Positions 35,116-44,793 of a stretch of DNA of 58,113 nucleotides are shown here, piece after piece; within the stretch, counting starts at the first letter, position 1, and every line of letters begins with the position of its first letter. The DNA is from Megasphaera cerevisiae DSM 20462 (GTDB taxonomy: Bacteria > Bacillota > Negativicutes > Veillonellales > Megasphaeraceae): contig NZ_LEKT01000016.1 in NCBI RefSeq assembly GCF_001045675.1, forward strand, positions 1 through 58,113, read 5' to 3'. The position numbers were made by a program, and so were the translations under genes. The notes beneath the pieces were generated by a model. The model worked only from the letters and a program-made list of their open reading frames with translations, had not been told where the DNA came from and made no database searches.

Positions 35116-36006
35116 GTGAAACGGTGCATGCTGATCGTCAATCCTACAGCAGGACGCGAACGGGCAAAATATCATAAAAACACGCTTAAAGTCCAACTGG
35201 AAAGTATGTTTGATGCTGTCGAGCTGCGTCAGACCGGCCAAGCCGGCGATGCAACAAAATGGGCCGAAGAAGCCGTACTAACTGGTTTTGACTCGGTATT
35301 TTGCATGGGCGGTGACGGCACACTCAACGAAACCATCAACGGACTGGCCCGGGGCAACAAGCCCGTCAAGTTTGGCTTTATCCCTATGGGAACGGTTAAC
35401 GACCTGGCCCGGGCGCTGCAAATGCCCCTTCATCCGGAAGCTGCCATTGCGATGCTCAAAAACTGCAGAACGGTCAACGTGGATATTGCCAGGGCCAACG
35501 ACCGGTATTTTATCAATACGATTGCAGCCGGCATCATGCCCGCTGCCGTAGGACACGTATCCATTGAGCAAAAAACACGGCTGGGCCCATTGGCCTATTT
35601 TCTGACCGGGATCAAGGCCATGCAGACACATCAGACGTCTCTTTTTAAAATTGAAACAGATGACGGACAGGCAATTTACCGGTCGCCTATGATCATTGCC
35701 ATGCTGACAAACTCCGTCGGCAGCTTTCGCAATATTGCGCCTCAAGCCCGCGTTGACGACGGCAAAATATGGCTGGCAGTGTTTAAAGACTTTAACTATC
35801 TCGATCTGCTAAAAATTGTTCCGGAATTTTTAGCAGGCACGCCGCTCAGCTCAGAGTTTATGACCTTAAAAACCTTGACCCATGGCAAAATCACCTTACT
35901 GGACGATCCGTTCTTATCAACGAATATGGACGGAGACAAAGGGCCTGATTTTCCGCTGGAATTACAGATTCTGCCTTCCTTTCTGACTGTATATGTTCCG
36001 GCCTGA
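35116..36006 (+). CDS. diacylglycerol/lipid kinase (YegS/DagK family)
   Basis: About 296 residues from the GTG at 35116, chosen because AAGGAGAATTC precedes it; the longer frame from 35080 has no ribosome site. MLIVNPTAGRERAKY starts the NAD-kinase-like fold, and GGDGTLNE (about 67-74) is the nucleotide-binding core, followed by LGPLAYFLTG. These enzymes phosphorylate diacylglycerol or related lipids and feed phosphatidic acid back to membrane synthesis. Ends in a clear terminator. Confidence 0.88.
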   Translation: MKRCMLIVNPTAGRERAKYHKNTLKVQLESMFDAVELRQTGQAGDATKWAEEAVLTGFDSVFCMGGDGTLNETINGLARGNKPVKFGFIPMGTVNDLARALQMPLHPEAAIAMLKNCRTVNVDIARANDRYFINTIAAGIMPAAVGHVSIEQKTRLGPLAYFLTGIKAMQTHQTSLFKIETDDGQAIYRSPMIIAMLTNSVGSFRNIAPQARVDDGKIWLAVFKDFNYLDLLKIVPEFLAGTPLSSEFMTLKTLTHGKITLLDDPFLSTNMDGDKGPDFPLELQILPSFLTVYVPA

Positions 36007-36063
36007 CAGCAGAACTCATGATCATGAAGTGTCAGCGAAAGAGCATGTATCTGCTCTACCGCT

Positions 36064-36114
36064 GAAAAACGAGTGAGAAATCCATTCAATGGAATACTCA
36101 CTCGTTTTTTTATA
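36064..36114 (+). terminator. terminator after the lipid kinase gene
   Basis: AAAACGAGTGAG...CTCACTCGTTTTTTT, with an inner ATCCATT/AATGGA pair; strong. Confidence 0.9.
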
Positions 36115-36156
36115 ATGCAGGATATATATGAACTCCTTTTCAGAATGCCTTTTCAG

Positions 36157-36867
36157 CTATAGCGGCGCACTCTCATGATGCTGCTTTTCAGCCTTTTCAT
36201 CATAATAAGCACCGTAGCCATAATTATCACAACGGTACTGCGGCACACAGTTGAGGATGACCCCCAGCAGTCTGGCACCGCCCTGCTCCAGTCTTTCCTT
36301 TGCCGATTGCAGCCTCGCCGGAGGCACCACCCCTGAGCGAACCACCAAGACGACCCGATCGGCTTTCGATGCCAGAACTGCCGCATCCGTTACAACCATA
36401 ATAGGCGGCATATCAATAAAGATATAGTCATATACGTTCCTTACCTGCCGCAAAAGCGCTGCCATATTGGCCGAATTCAATAATTCAGCCGGATTCGGCG
36501 GCATCGGCCCGCCAGGTAATATATCCAGATTAGGAGCCGCAATTCCCTTCTGCACCACCTCTTCAAAAGGGGTATTCATGGAAATGCAATTACTGAGTCC
36601 CTTATTAGGCAAATTAAAAATAATATGCTGAACTGCCTTGCGCATATCCGCATCAATAAGAAGCACCTTCTTCCCATCCTGTGCCATCATGATTGCCATA
36701 TTGGCTGCCGTCGTTGATTTACCTTCTCTGGGGGCGGCGGAGGTAAAAATAATGCATTGGATGGCGCTGCCGGCACCGGAAAACTGTAAATTAGTCCGAA
36801 CAGCCCTATATGCCTCTGCAAAGGGAGATTTTGCCTTATACCTGGTAACTAAATTAATTTCTTCCAT
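36157..36867 (-). CDS. CpsD/CapB-type bacterial tyrosine kinase, standing alone
   Basis: 236 residues. Walker A is SAAPREGKST (43-52), Walker A' is VLLIDADMR, Walker B is YIFIDMPP. The C-terminus has a tyrosine cluster (YRCDNYGYGAYYDE), the autophosphorylation site of BY-kinases. These normally need a Wzz/CpsC-like membrane partner and control capsule or EPS length, yet no such gene, phosphatase or glycosyltransferase is next to it. GGAGGAACAT precedes the ATG. Probably active in trans with a distant partner. Confidence 0.87.
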   Translation of the reverse strand: MEEINLVTRYKAKSPFAEAYRAVRTNLQFSGAGSAIQCIIFTSAAPREGKSTTAANMAIMMAQDGKKVLLIDADMRKAVQHIIFNLPNKGLSNCISMNTPFEEVVQKGIAAPNLDILPGGPMPPNPAELLNSANMAALLRQVRNVYDYIFIDMPPIMVVTDAAVLASKADRVVLVVRSGVVPPARLQSAKERLEQGGARLLGVILNCVPQYRCDNYGYGAYYDEKAEKQHHESAPL

Positions 36868-37010
36868 ATGTTCCTCCTCCGTATACAGTGAGCAGCTCCG
36901 CCTGCCGCCAGTCTGTTACGATACGGTTTGCTTCTGCCCTTTGATATAGTCTGATGTCATCCAACAACTCCATACTGAAAAGACCGGTCTGTCATAAGGT
37001 ACTTCTGGCG

Positions 37011-37742
37011 CTAATGCCGCTGGAAAATATATCGAAAATATTGTGCCTGAAAATTTCTATATTCCCGTTTGACCAACGGAATGTGCTTGCCGTCACACAT
37101 TTCAATATAGCTTGATTTGATCACGCATATTTCTTTTTGATTGACAACATATCCTTTATACGGCATGACAAATTGGCCCGGCACAAGGCTGCCAAATACT
37201 TTCAACAGCTGTGCCTGACTCTGCCGTACTCTCACATGTTGATTTCCCCGGATATATGCTGTCTGAATGTGAGAATCGCTTTCTATATAATAAATATCAT
37301 CTACTTCGATAACGCGAATTCCTCCTCCGATGAGCTTGAAAATGATTTTTGAACTGTGCGCTTTATTATAATTAAACATGGCTCTGTCCATAGCTTCCTC
37401 AAACTGCTTCTGCGTATACGGCTTGACAAGATAATGAGTCACCCCCAACGAAAACGCCTCCACGGCAAAATCTGTACTCGTCGTCAAAAATATAATTTCT
37501 GCCTGCGATTTTTGACGCTTCATTTCTGCCGCTATTTCTGTTCCCAAAATATCCGGCATGCAAATATCAAGAAATACAATATCAAACCATGTCCGGTTTT
37601 CTATTTCCTCTAAAAACGTAAAGGCATTGTCATACATACTGCACATGACGCTTTCCTCTCTTTGGGAAAAATAAGTTTCCGTTGCTCTTTTGACAGCATG
37701 TACCTGCTGCACTTCATCATCGCAAATGGCAACTTTTATCAT
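37011..37742 (-). CDS. LytTR-family response regulator
   Basis: 243 residues from the ATG at 37742 (GGAGG 6 bases upstream; a GTG one codon earlier is less likely). The receiver domain has CDDE (7-10), phosphoacceptor Asp59 in IVFLDICMPD and LVKPY. The LytTR DNA-binding domain (about 130-240) includes IYYIESDSHIQTAYI and MPYKGYVVN. AgrA/LytR-like regulators bind paired 9-bp sites and often sense peptides or host cues. The partner kinase is divergent at 38388, which is unusual because these pairs are normally co-directional. Confidence 0.9.
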   Translation of the reverse strand: MIKVAICDDEVQQVHAVKRATETYFSQREESVMCSMYDNAFTFLEEIENRTWFDIVFLDICMPDILGTEIAAEMKRQKSQAEIIFLTTSTDFAVEAFSLGVTHYLVKPYTQKQFEEAMDRAMFNYNKAHSSKIIFKLIGGGIRVIEVDDIYYIESDSHIQTAYIRGNQHVRVRQSQAQLLKVFGSLVPGQFVMPYKGYVVNQKEICVIKSSYIEMCDGKHIPLVKREYRNFQAQYFRYIFQRH

Positions 37743-38387
37743 CACGTTCCTCCCTCCGCATCAAATTTGTCCTTCCATGCACGCGTTTTTCAAAACAATC
37801 AAAACCAAAAGTTATTATTTATTATATAAAACATTTTATTTTAAAATGAATATTTGACCTCACGCATACATTTTTTTCCCTGAATCGACAATATATATTC
37901 TAAAATCATGACGCCGCGCACTCCACAACTGCGGACGCTTTCATACTTGATTTGAATGGAATATCAGAACGTCTAAGAATATATTCCAACATTTTCTGGT
38001 TTGCATATATAAAAAATAACTGCCAAGGAAATTCCTCAACAGTTATCATCAGCATATCTCATATAGGCGATTTTTTCATGGATAACGCCTTCTGCATATC
38101 TGATTGCTCACGATGAGACAGCAGGGAATCGGATCCCATCTTTATTATCCCGATCCATTCTGCTGCAATCGATTTTATAGGAAGACCGCCTGTATAAAAT
38201 AGTCAGGAGCCAATCATATCGCTGATATCCTCATGTAATCAGATGTTGTTATGAATCTTGCCAATAAATAGTAGCCATTATTGTTTTGGATCAGAAGAAG
38301 CACCCCATAATAAAGAGCTATTATTTATCCCCCTGTCAGGGAGAAAGGTAGTGGAGTTTTTGATACTCCATGATACAAGGTGTTTTC
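37743..38387. other. 645-bp divergent intergenic region of the two-component pair
   Basis: No gene was found; in particular no short AgrD-like peptide frame with a ribosome site. A hairpin (AACTG-AGGAAATTCCT-CAGTT) lies at about 38019-38046. A small stem GGAGTTTTTGATACTCC (38351-38367) sits just before the kinase start. No clean direct repeat typical of LytTR binding was identified. Unusually long for this genome. Confidence 0.55.
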
Positions 38388-39725
38388 ATGTTTTACACTA
38401 TAGCCTTTTCTATTACATTATTAGTCATATGCGTTATCGGTACCGGAATCTATATCCGGTATCTTCCTTTCTGCCCCTTCATAGCTGCGCAGCAAATCAC
38501 AAAATTAAAAAAGCTATATGGGATGTGCCTCCTGTCAGAATATGTTATCATATCCTTTTTAGTATCCGTCAAATTAATTCCTCTGACCGTCGCGTCCGTC
38601 AAAATCATGCTTTACATACTTTGGATACCATTCCTGCTCATTAATTTCGTATGTATTCCCAGCCATGTGTCCCAACATATATTTGCAGCCGGTCTCCAAT
38701 TTATTTATGCGTTTTTACTGCATACGGTGGCCGGAGCATTTCATTTGCTGCTGCTCCCAAGTATAACAACGGTCCCTGCTTTTTTATATGCTCACTTGAT
38801 CATATATTTAATATTATTTCTGATCACATTTCAAGCCATCCGGTACTACTTCACAAGATTATTTATTACCTATTATATAGACAACTATTACTGGTCCAAA
38901 ATAAGCTTTTTTCCTTTTTTTCTTTTTATCTGTAATGTGTATCTCACAGCTGACAGATATACGTCACCGTGGCATCAGCTGTCGGCCAGAATCATCTTCG
39001 GAATATGCACTATCTGCCTCTGCTATTGCTTTACACAAAATTTAAAATGGCTCCAGGATCGTGTCAAACTGCGCCACAATAATCAATTACTGCTCATGCA
39101 AATTAATTCTATTCAGGATCAAGTCCGCCTGCTGGAGGAATCAAAAAAAGCCCTCGCCCTCCTCCGCCATGATATGCGGCACCACTTTCGAATCTTGTAT
39201 TCTCTGATCCAGACCAATCATAAAGAAGAAGCGTTGGGCTTTATTAAATCACTGGAAGAAAATATGCAGCAAATAGCCATCCACACCTATTGCCAAAACA
39301 TATTGATCAACGCCGTTTTATCCGTTTACATCACAAAATTTCGTCAAGCGGCTATTCCCTTGCAATATGACATTGTTGTTCCTGCCCGCATCGGCATTAA
39401 TGAAACAGATTTGGCAGCTGTCGTGTCCAATCTGCTGGAAAATGCTTTCCAAGCCAGTGAAAAACAGCCGCCTCACAAGCGGAGGCTGCAAATCGATCTG
39501 CATATACAAGAAGTCAAGCTGCAGCTCATGGTCAAAAATCAATTTGACTCGCCCGTACTTTTGGGATCCGACGGTCTTCCTGTCACCCTGCATCAGGGAC
39601 ACGGCTTCGGCATGCGTTCCTTAGCCTCGTTTGCCGAAAAATATAAGGCAACGATATTTTGCAAACAAGAAAAGGGCTGGTTTTACATATATATCATCAT
39701 TTGTAAACCAGCCGCCTCTATGTAA
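38388..39725 (+). CDS. GHKL-type sensor histidine kinase (AgrC/LytTR-system partner)
   Basis: About 445 residues from the ATG at 38388 (AAGG 7 bases upstream; ATG 38370 has poorer spacing). Six or so membrane helices fill residues 1-220, then a coiled linker and the DHp segment LLRHDMRHHFRILYSLI with the probable phospho-His. The HATPase_c_5/GHKL domain has NLLENAFQAS and GHGFGMRSL. It lacks a defined extracellular sensor domain, so the membrane part is the sensor. Paired with the divergent LytTR regulator. Confidence 0.87.
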   Translation: MFYTIAFSITLLVICVIGTGIYIRYLPFCPFIAAQQITKLKKLYGMCLLSEYVIISFLVSVKLIPLTVASVKIMLYILWIPFLLINFVCIPSHVSQHIFAAGLQFIYAFLLHTVAGAFHLLLLPSITTVPAFLYAHLIIYLILFLITFQAIRYYFTRLFITYYIDNYYWSKISFFPFFLFICNVYLTADRYTSPWHQLSARIIFGICTICLCYCFTQNLKWLQDRVKLRHNNQLLLMQINSIQDQVRLLEESKKALALLRHDMRHHFRILYSLIQTNHKEEALGFIKSLEENMQQIAIHTYCQNILINAVLSVYITKFRQAAIPLQYDIVVPARIGINETDLAAVVSNLLENAFQASEKQPPHKRRLQIDLHIQEVKLQLMVKNQFDSPVLLGSDGLPVTLHQGHGFGMRSLASFAEKYKATIFCKQEKGWFYIYIIICKPAASM

Positions 39726-39818
39726 ATACATCCTGCCTGCTATACGCATATCACAAGCAGGATGCTTCTGCTTTCCATCCATATCAGCACACGCTATACC
39801 GCGTAATGCGATCATACG

Positions 39819-41813
39819 CTAGCTTCGAATATTGACCTGAACATCATAAAAGGTGCTGCCGCCCCCCTGATCCGTCAGCCGCTGTGAGGTAAGGGCATTC
39901 ACCGATCGGTCCCCCGGCGCATGCTCAATCCACCATACTCCTTCTGAAACAACTTGCCCCGGCGCAGTACATTCTGTGAGATGGAGTGTAAATTCCGCTT
40001 TTCCCCATTCGTTTTCCACCGTAACACGCTGCCCCTCGCGCAGATGTTCACGACCGGCATCCTCCGGATGCATAAAAAGGACCATAATATGCGAACGTGT
40101 CAATTCCGACCGTTCATTGAAGGACGAATCCAAAATACGCGGATCCGCGCCATTGACGAAGCGATACATCCCCTTGCCGGCATGAGGCGGGAAATATACC
40201 GGCAATGCCGGAATTTCTCCGGTATTCAAAATTTCTATCTTACCGGATCTTGTTTGATAACGGAGCTTATACGCCTCCGGCAGCGGCAGCTCGACAGGCT
40301 CTCCGGCAGCCAGACGAACGCGGTCTACCGGCAGTTCCCATTGCTCCGTCGTAGAAATAAGCCGCGCAATGAGGTCATCCTCGCTTTGCCCGAAAAAGTC
40401 TTGTGAAAAATGCAGCGCCCGAGCCAGTCCCTGGGCGACCTGCCAGTTGGACCGGCACTCTCCCAGGGGGGCAATGACAGCCTCTCCGCGCTGAATCGTA
40501 TAATGTCCATACGAATAATAAATATCACTATGTTCCAGCGACGTCGTGGCAGGCAAAACAATATCAGCATATCGTGCCGTATCCGTCATAAATCGTTCAT
40601 GGACGACAGTGAACAAATCCTCCCGTGCCAATCCCCGTAGTACCTGATTTTGATCCGGCGCGGTACAGGCCGGATTCGACGAATAGACAAACAAGCTTTG
40701 AACCGGCGGGTGTCGTTCCTCCAGCAGTGCATTTCCAATTTGACACATGTTGATGAGACGGCAGTCAGGCCGGAGCCACTCGTCACGACTGATAATTCCT
40801 TTATCAAAAGCCTTGCTGCCAGCAGTCGATGCCAGCAGTCCGCCGCCTTTTTTTGCCCAAGCACCGACAATAGCTGGCAAGCAAGTAATCAGCCGTGACG
40901 TCATAGCTCCGTTGATATAGCGAGACTGTCCGCTGCCAAGACGAATAAACGGCGCCCGCGCCGCCCCATAGGCATGCGCCAGTTCTTCCAGCAAATCCGG
41001 CGGTACACCTGTAATCGCTGCCGTATACGCCGGTGTATACTTAGGAAGAATTGTTTCCTTAAGTTCCTCCCAACCCAGAACATACTGACTGATAAACGCG
41101 TCATCTGCCAGCCCGTCCCGCCCGATAATATGCAGCATCCCGAGAACCAGAGCCCCATCCGTACCGGGCCGGACCCGTACAAACCGATCGGCATCACGGG
41201 CCGTCTTTGTTTCGTATGTATCTATGCACCAGACCGCGGCTCCACGCTTTCGTGCCGCCATTACATCATGCCGAAAATGAAAATTCGTCGCCAGCATGTT
41301 GATACTCCATAAAATAATCAAGTCGCTGTCCTGGGCCTCCTGCGGTGTCGGCGGCAGCGTATTGCCCATGACAGCCCGCCAGCCATGACCTTTAGCCGGA
41401 GCACAAATCGTGCGGTCCAGCCGGGACGCTCCCAGCAGGTAAAACAGCCCATGCAGGGCGTCATGCTGAACGATTCCCATCGTACCGGCATACGAGTAAG
41501 GCAGGATCGCCTCGGCTCCATATTTTTCAATAATGCCCTGCCATGCAGCGGCAATTTTCGCCAACGCCTCTTCCCACGTTATCGGGCGGAACTGACCGTT
41601 CCCTTTAGGGCCGCAGCGGCAGAGCGGCGTCAGCAGCCGTCGCTCTGAATACACCGTCCGTTCGTAATGCGCCATCTTCGGGCATAAGGTCCCTCGCGTA
41701 AAGGAATGTGCCGGATCACCGGCCACCTTGACGACACGCCCATTCTTCACATATATCAACAACCCGCACGCATCGGGACAATCATACGGACAAACAGATT
41801 TATATATTTTCAT
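39819..41813 (-). CDS. molybdopterin oxidoreductase (DMSO-reductase family)
   Basis: 664 residues. The N-terminal 4Fe-4S motif is CPYDCPDAC with a fourth Cys in GTLCPKM (about residue 44). TICAPAKGHGW in the region of the molybdenum ligand offers a Cys, and GAWAKKGGGLLAS, YSSNPA and ERFMTDTARYADIVLPA are family motifs. There is no twin-arginine signal, so it is cytoplasmic. No electron-transfer or membrane subunit is adjacent, so it is a single-subunit enzyme of unknown substrate. GGAGGATGGC precedes the ATG. Confidence 0.87.
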   Translation of the reverse strand: MKIYKSVCPYDCPDACGLLIYVKNGRVVKVAGDPAHSFTRGTLCPKMAHYERTVYSERRLLTPLCRCGPKGNGQFRPITWEEALAKIAAAWQGIIEKYGAEAILPYSYAGTMGIVQHDALHGLFYLLGASRLDRTICAPAKGHGWRAVMGNTLPPTPQEAQDSDLIILWSINMLATNFHFRHDVMAARKRGAAVWCIDTYETKTARDADRFVRVRPGTDGALVLGMLHIIGRDGLADDAFISQYVLGWEELKETILPKYTPAYTAAITGVPPDLLEELAHAYGAARAPFIRLGSGQSRYINGAMTSRLITCLPAIVGAWAKKGGGLLASTAGSKAFDKGIISRDEWLRPDCRLINMCQIGNALLEERHPPVQSLFVYSSNPACTAPDQNQVLRGLAREDLFTVVHERFMTDTARYADIVLPATTSLEHSDIYYSYGHYTIQRGEAVIAPLGECRSNWQVAQGLARALHFSQDFFGQSEDDLIARLISTTEQWELPVDRVRLAAGEPVELPLPEAYKLRYQTRSGKIEILNTGEIPALPVYFPPHAGKGMYRFVNGADPRILDSSFNERSELTRSHIMVLFMHPEDAGREHLREGQRVTVENEWGKAEFTLHLTECTAPGQVVSEGVWWIEHAPGDRSVNALTSQRLTDQGGGSTFYDVQVNIRS

Positions 41814-42095
41814 GCCATCCTCCTTGATCTATCATCACCAGTGCACCATAACTTTTAGTTCATCAATTGTGTAGCGCTATTTCTATTTAGCCGCAATCTA
41901 ATTCAATATCTCCTGCCGTATTGTTATATTGATATGCCAGAAAAATATCTCCTCTTCTTTTATTTTCCAAATAAATACCATGATCCGATGATCATGTAAT
42001 TCTAGTAAATTAAAACTACAAAAAAAGCCAAAAAACCGTAATTTACCATATCACGAATTTCTGGCCCTTACCATTATTTTTTATTTCCCCAAACA

Positions 42096-42893
42096 TCACA
42101 TAAAATGCACAAAAAACATAGCTCCAATAAAGCACATCACAAATATACCAAATAAACTGTTTCGTATTTTATGAGAAATAGTATCAAACAACACAGACAC
42201 CATCCCCACAAACGCCGCTACCGTCCCAATTAAGACAAGATTAATGAAAATAACCCCATATCCATTATGAATTTCTGGCAATAGTCTTCCATTGATTATC
42301 ATGATAGAAAACATGGCAATAAAAATAGACATAAGTGTCAATACTGTAGCGTAAATATTACGCACCATAGATGCAATTTCGGATTTTTCAGATTGGGCCA
42401 CTTTTGCTATCGCCGTCTGTACAGAATGCACCCCTTTTACATCGGCAAAATCAAATTGATCCGTATATATCCCTTCATACGGATCAGTCACATCTTTTTC
42501 TAAACGGTAAAACATAATAGAAAAAAGAGAAATACCTTGGCTGATAGTAATCTCATTATCTGCAATATTTGTAACACGGACAAATACTCTGGTATGATGC
42601 CCCGGTTGATATACCGGAGCTGCAATATCAAGCCCCATGCGAATAGATGAATTACGAGGAATAATGATGCCCATCATATCATTAGGTACCTGAATCGTTT
42701 CCATAGTAGAAACAAAAACACTATCCCCTGGTTTTAATACATGGGATACGCTCACTTGAGGTGAATGATCTACCCATTGAATGCTATCTAATCGTAAATC
42801 ATAAGAAATATTATGAAAATTATGTTTTTCATACGCATCAATTAATTGATTATCCTGGGAGAGCTGTAAAAGTTCTTCTTTTTGTAAATACAT
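42096..42893 (-). CDS. dUTPase/dCTP-deaminase-fold domain fused to three membrane helices
   Basis: 265 residues. Residues 1-132 resemble Dcd/dUTPase proteins: SYDLRLD (30-36), LKPGDSVFVSTME (53-65), PRNSSIRMG (79-87), YQPGHHTRVFV (95-105) and an SQGISLF turn (118-124). Residues 183-201, 213-235 and 247-263 are membrane helices. By eye, the Dcd catalytic Glu aligns with Arg106 and the DPG aspartate with Gln96, so catalysis is doubtful while the nucleotide pocket may remain. A soluble nucleotide-fold head on a membrane anchor recalls sensor-effector proteins of phage defence. It is monocistronic at the edge of the island; GGGGTGAGG precedes the ATG. Confidence 0.65.
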   Translation of the reverse strand: MYLQKEELLQLSQDNQLIDAYEKHNFHNISYDLRLDSIQWVDHSPQVSVSHVLKPGDSVFVSTMETIQVPNDMMGIIIPRNSSIRMGLDIAAPVYQPGHHTRVFVRVTNIADNEITISQGISLFSIMFYRLEKDVTDPYEGIYTDQFDFADVKGVHSVQTAIAKVAQSEKSEIASMVRNIYATVLTLMSIFIAMFSIMIINGRLLPEIHNGYGVIFINLVLIGTVAAFVGMVSVLFDTISHKIRNSLFGIFVMCFIGAMFFVHFM

Positions 42894-43360
42894 ATCCTCA
42901 CCCCTATTATATGATACTCATATTTTAACACTCAAATACTGAAATCACAATGCTTTTACAATACGCAGAATAAAAATCAATCATGGTATATTAAGTAATG
43001 TCTACTGCATAAATGTTATTTTTATTTAGCTCGTATATAAAACTATCAAACAGCAACTACAAACGGTCAATCCCCAGCGCATTCCGATTTTCTTTGTGCT
43101 TCTATCATCCGATCAAAGCCCAATGGACCTACTAATTTTCACACCTAAAAATACAAAATCCACGGTATCTTCACTAACCGAGTATTGTGTAATATCTAAA
43201 TGTTAATAACGAGGTACAAATGTGTGATACAACGAAGCGATTGTGTGCGTATTCAAAGGGTGGCGTTCCACAAGCCAGCGCAATACTATGCGCTTCCACC
43301 TTACCCGTAACTTTCGGAGTCACCGGAGGCATACTACGTTTTTTGGGGGATGATAATACC
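42894..43360. other. decayed intergenic DNA
   Basis: About 470 bases with no gene that has a ribosome site and a family match. Small frames exist on both strands but look like chance. It probably holds the remains of the gene whose start survives at 43361-43444. Confidence 0.5.
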
Positions 43361-43444
43361 CTATGGATATTTGCAGTCATTAGAACACCCAAGCACATGA
43401 TTCATTGTATAGTCGCCGTATTCAATGCCCGTTTTGTAGAACAT
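43361..43444 (-). pseudogene. N-terminal stub of a radical-SAM/SPL-like protein
   Basis: A GGAGGAGAAAG ribosome site precedes ATG 43444, and the 27-residue frame reads MFYKTGIEYGDYTMNHVLGC then SNDCKYP before a stop. This resembles the start of radical-SAM, photolyase-like proteins (YGDYTINHVLGCSHGC-type), interrupted before the last cysteine of the cluster motif. The sequence after the stop does not continue the family in any frame I could follow. It lies 44 bases after the DUF4143 gene on the same strand. Confidence 0.4.
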
Positions 43445-43488
43445 AGTTCGCTTCTTTCTCCTCCAAAATATTCTTTTACATGCGATTT

Positions 43489-44793
43489 CTATAAAGCAAC
43501 ACGATCGATCTCTTCCACCGCATATAGTGGCAAGTTTACCAGCCAATCTTCCTTTTTGTAATCTGCCATGGACGTACGGACGGAAATTTCTGGATTAAAT
43601 TTACCCTTATACACCCGCAAGCTTTTGGCTTTGAGATTGACCTCGGCTTTGACCTCCACCGGAATGACCTTTTCGCCGGTGTCGATGACAAAATCCACCT
43701 CACAGGAACCACGGTCGTTGGTGAAATAATAGACGCCCAAATCCTCAATGGTTTTGAGCTGCTGACAGACATATTGCCCGGTCAGCGCACCTTTGAATTC
43801 GGTGAACAGATCGTTGCCATCCAGCAGCGTGCGCTGCCTAATTCCAGTCATACACCCCAATAGCCCCACGTCCACGATGTACAGCTTGAACGCCCGTAAG
43901 TCTTCGTAGGCTTTCAGCGGGATTCCGGCGACGTTGACTCGGCTGACCTTGTGTACCAGCCCGCAGTCGGTGAGCCACATGATTGCGGTCTCGTACTCTT
44001 TCGCACGACCGCCCTCGCGGACAAGGCCATAAATAAATTTCTTGTTTTCCTTTGCCAGCTGAGAGGAAATGCTGTTCCATATCATGCGGATCTTCGGCAC
44101 GATCTCATAGGGCGCGTGCTTAGAGAAATCCTGCTCATACGCCGCCAAAATGCGCTTCTGTATCTCCCGAGCCTCATTGAAGTCCTTGTTCTCGGCGAAA
44201 CTCTGCACGACCTCTGGCATACCGCCCACGAAATAGTAATGCTTGAGTGCGTCGATGTAGGTCTGCTTGAAGGAGGTGATCATCTCGTAATCCTGCTTGT
44301 CCAGTAGTTCAGTGAATCGCTTGTTGCCGGTCGCCATCAGGAATTCCCGGAAAGAAAGCGGATAGAGCTTGAGAAAATCCACCTTTCCCACGGGGAAAGA
44401 GGTTCCGCCGTGGAGAGCAATACCCAACAGCGAACCTGCGCAGATAATATGATACTGCGGTGCGTTCTCATAAAAATATTTAAGAGAGGAAAGCGCCCTT
44501 GGCACTTCCTGCACTTCGTCAAAAATCAGCAGTGTGTTTTCGGCGTCGATCTTGTGACCGGCGTAAAGCTCCAGCCCCATGATAAGGCGATCCGTGTTCA
44601 GGTCAGATGTGAACAGATCCGCCATCCTTGAATTAGAGTCGAAGTTGATATATACGGTATTCGCATACACCTTGGAACCGAATTCTTTCATCAGCCAGGT
44701 CTTACCGACCTGACGCGCCCCTTCGATGATCAGCGGCTTGCGGCGCTTGCTTTTCTTCCATGTATAGAGCTTTTCAATAGCAAATCGGTACAT
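43489..44793 (-). CDS. AAA+ ATPase with DUF4143 (archaeal-type ATPase family)
   Basis: About 434 residues from the ATG at 44793, where GGAGGTGCG precedes MYRFAIEKLY; the longer upstream frame is not plausible. Walker A is GARQVGKT (25-32), Walker B is LLIFDEVQE. The C-terminal DUF4143 has a PD-(D/E)XK-like core (EVDFVIDTGEKVIPVEVKAE). Function is unknown; such genes are common in gut anaerobes and travel with mobile DNA. The gene is visibly richer in GC codons than its neighbours, suggesting recent transfer. Intact. Confidence 0.85.
   Translation of the reverse strand: MYRFAIEKLYTWKKSKRRKPLIIEGARQVGKTWLMKEFGSKVYANTVYINFDSNSRMADLFTSDLNTDRLIMGLELYAGHKIDAENTLLIFDEVQEVPRALSSLKYFYENAPQYHIICAGSLLGIALHGGTSFPVGKVDFLKLYPLSFREFLMATGNKRFTELLDKQDYEMITSFKQTYIDALKHYYFVGGMPEVVQSFAENKDFNEAREIQKRILAAYEQDFSKHAPYEIVPKIRMIWNSISSQLAKENKKFIYGLVREGGRAKEYETAIMWLTDCGLVHKVSRVNVAGIPLKAYEDLRAFKLYIVDVGLLGCMTGIRQRTLLDGNDLFTEFKGALTGQYVCQQLKTIEDLGVYYFTNDRGSCEVDFVIDTGEKVIPVEVKAEVNLKAKSLRVYKGKFNPEISVRTSMADYKKEDWLVNLPLYAVEEIDRVAL

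Noticed and set aside
37743-38387. AgrD-like peptide gene for the LytTR/GHKL pair
   Set aside because: I scanned for short frames with a ribosome site, an amphipathic leader and a cysteine core; none was convincing.
43174-43561. Overlapping 74- and 113-residue frames on both strands
   Set aside because: They lie in decayed DNA, overlap the ATPase end, lack ribosome sites and match no family.
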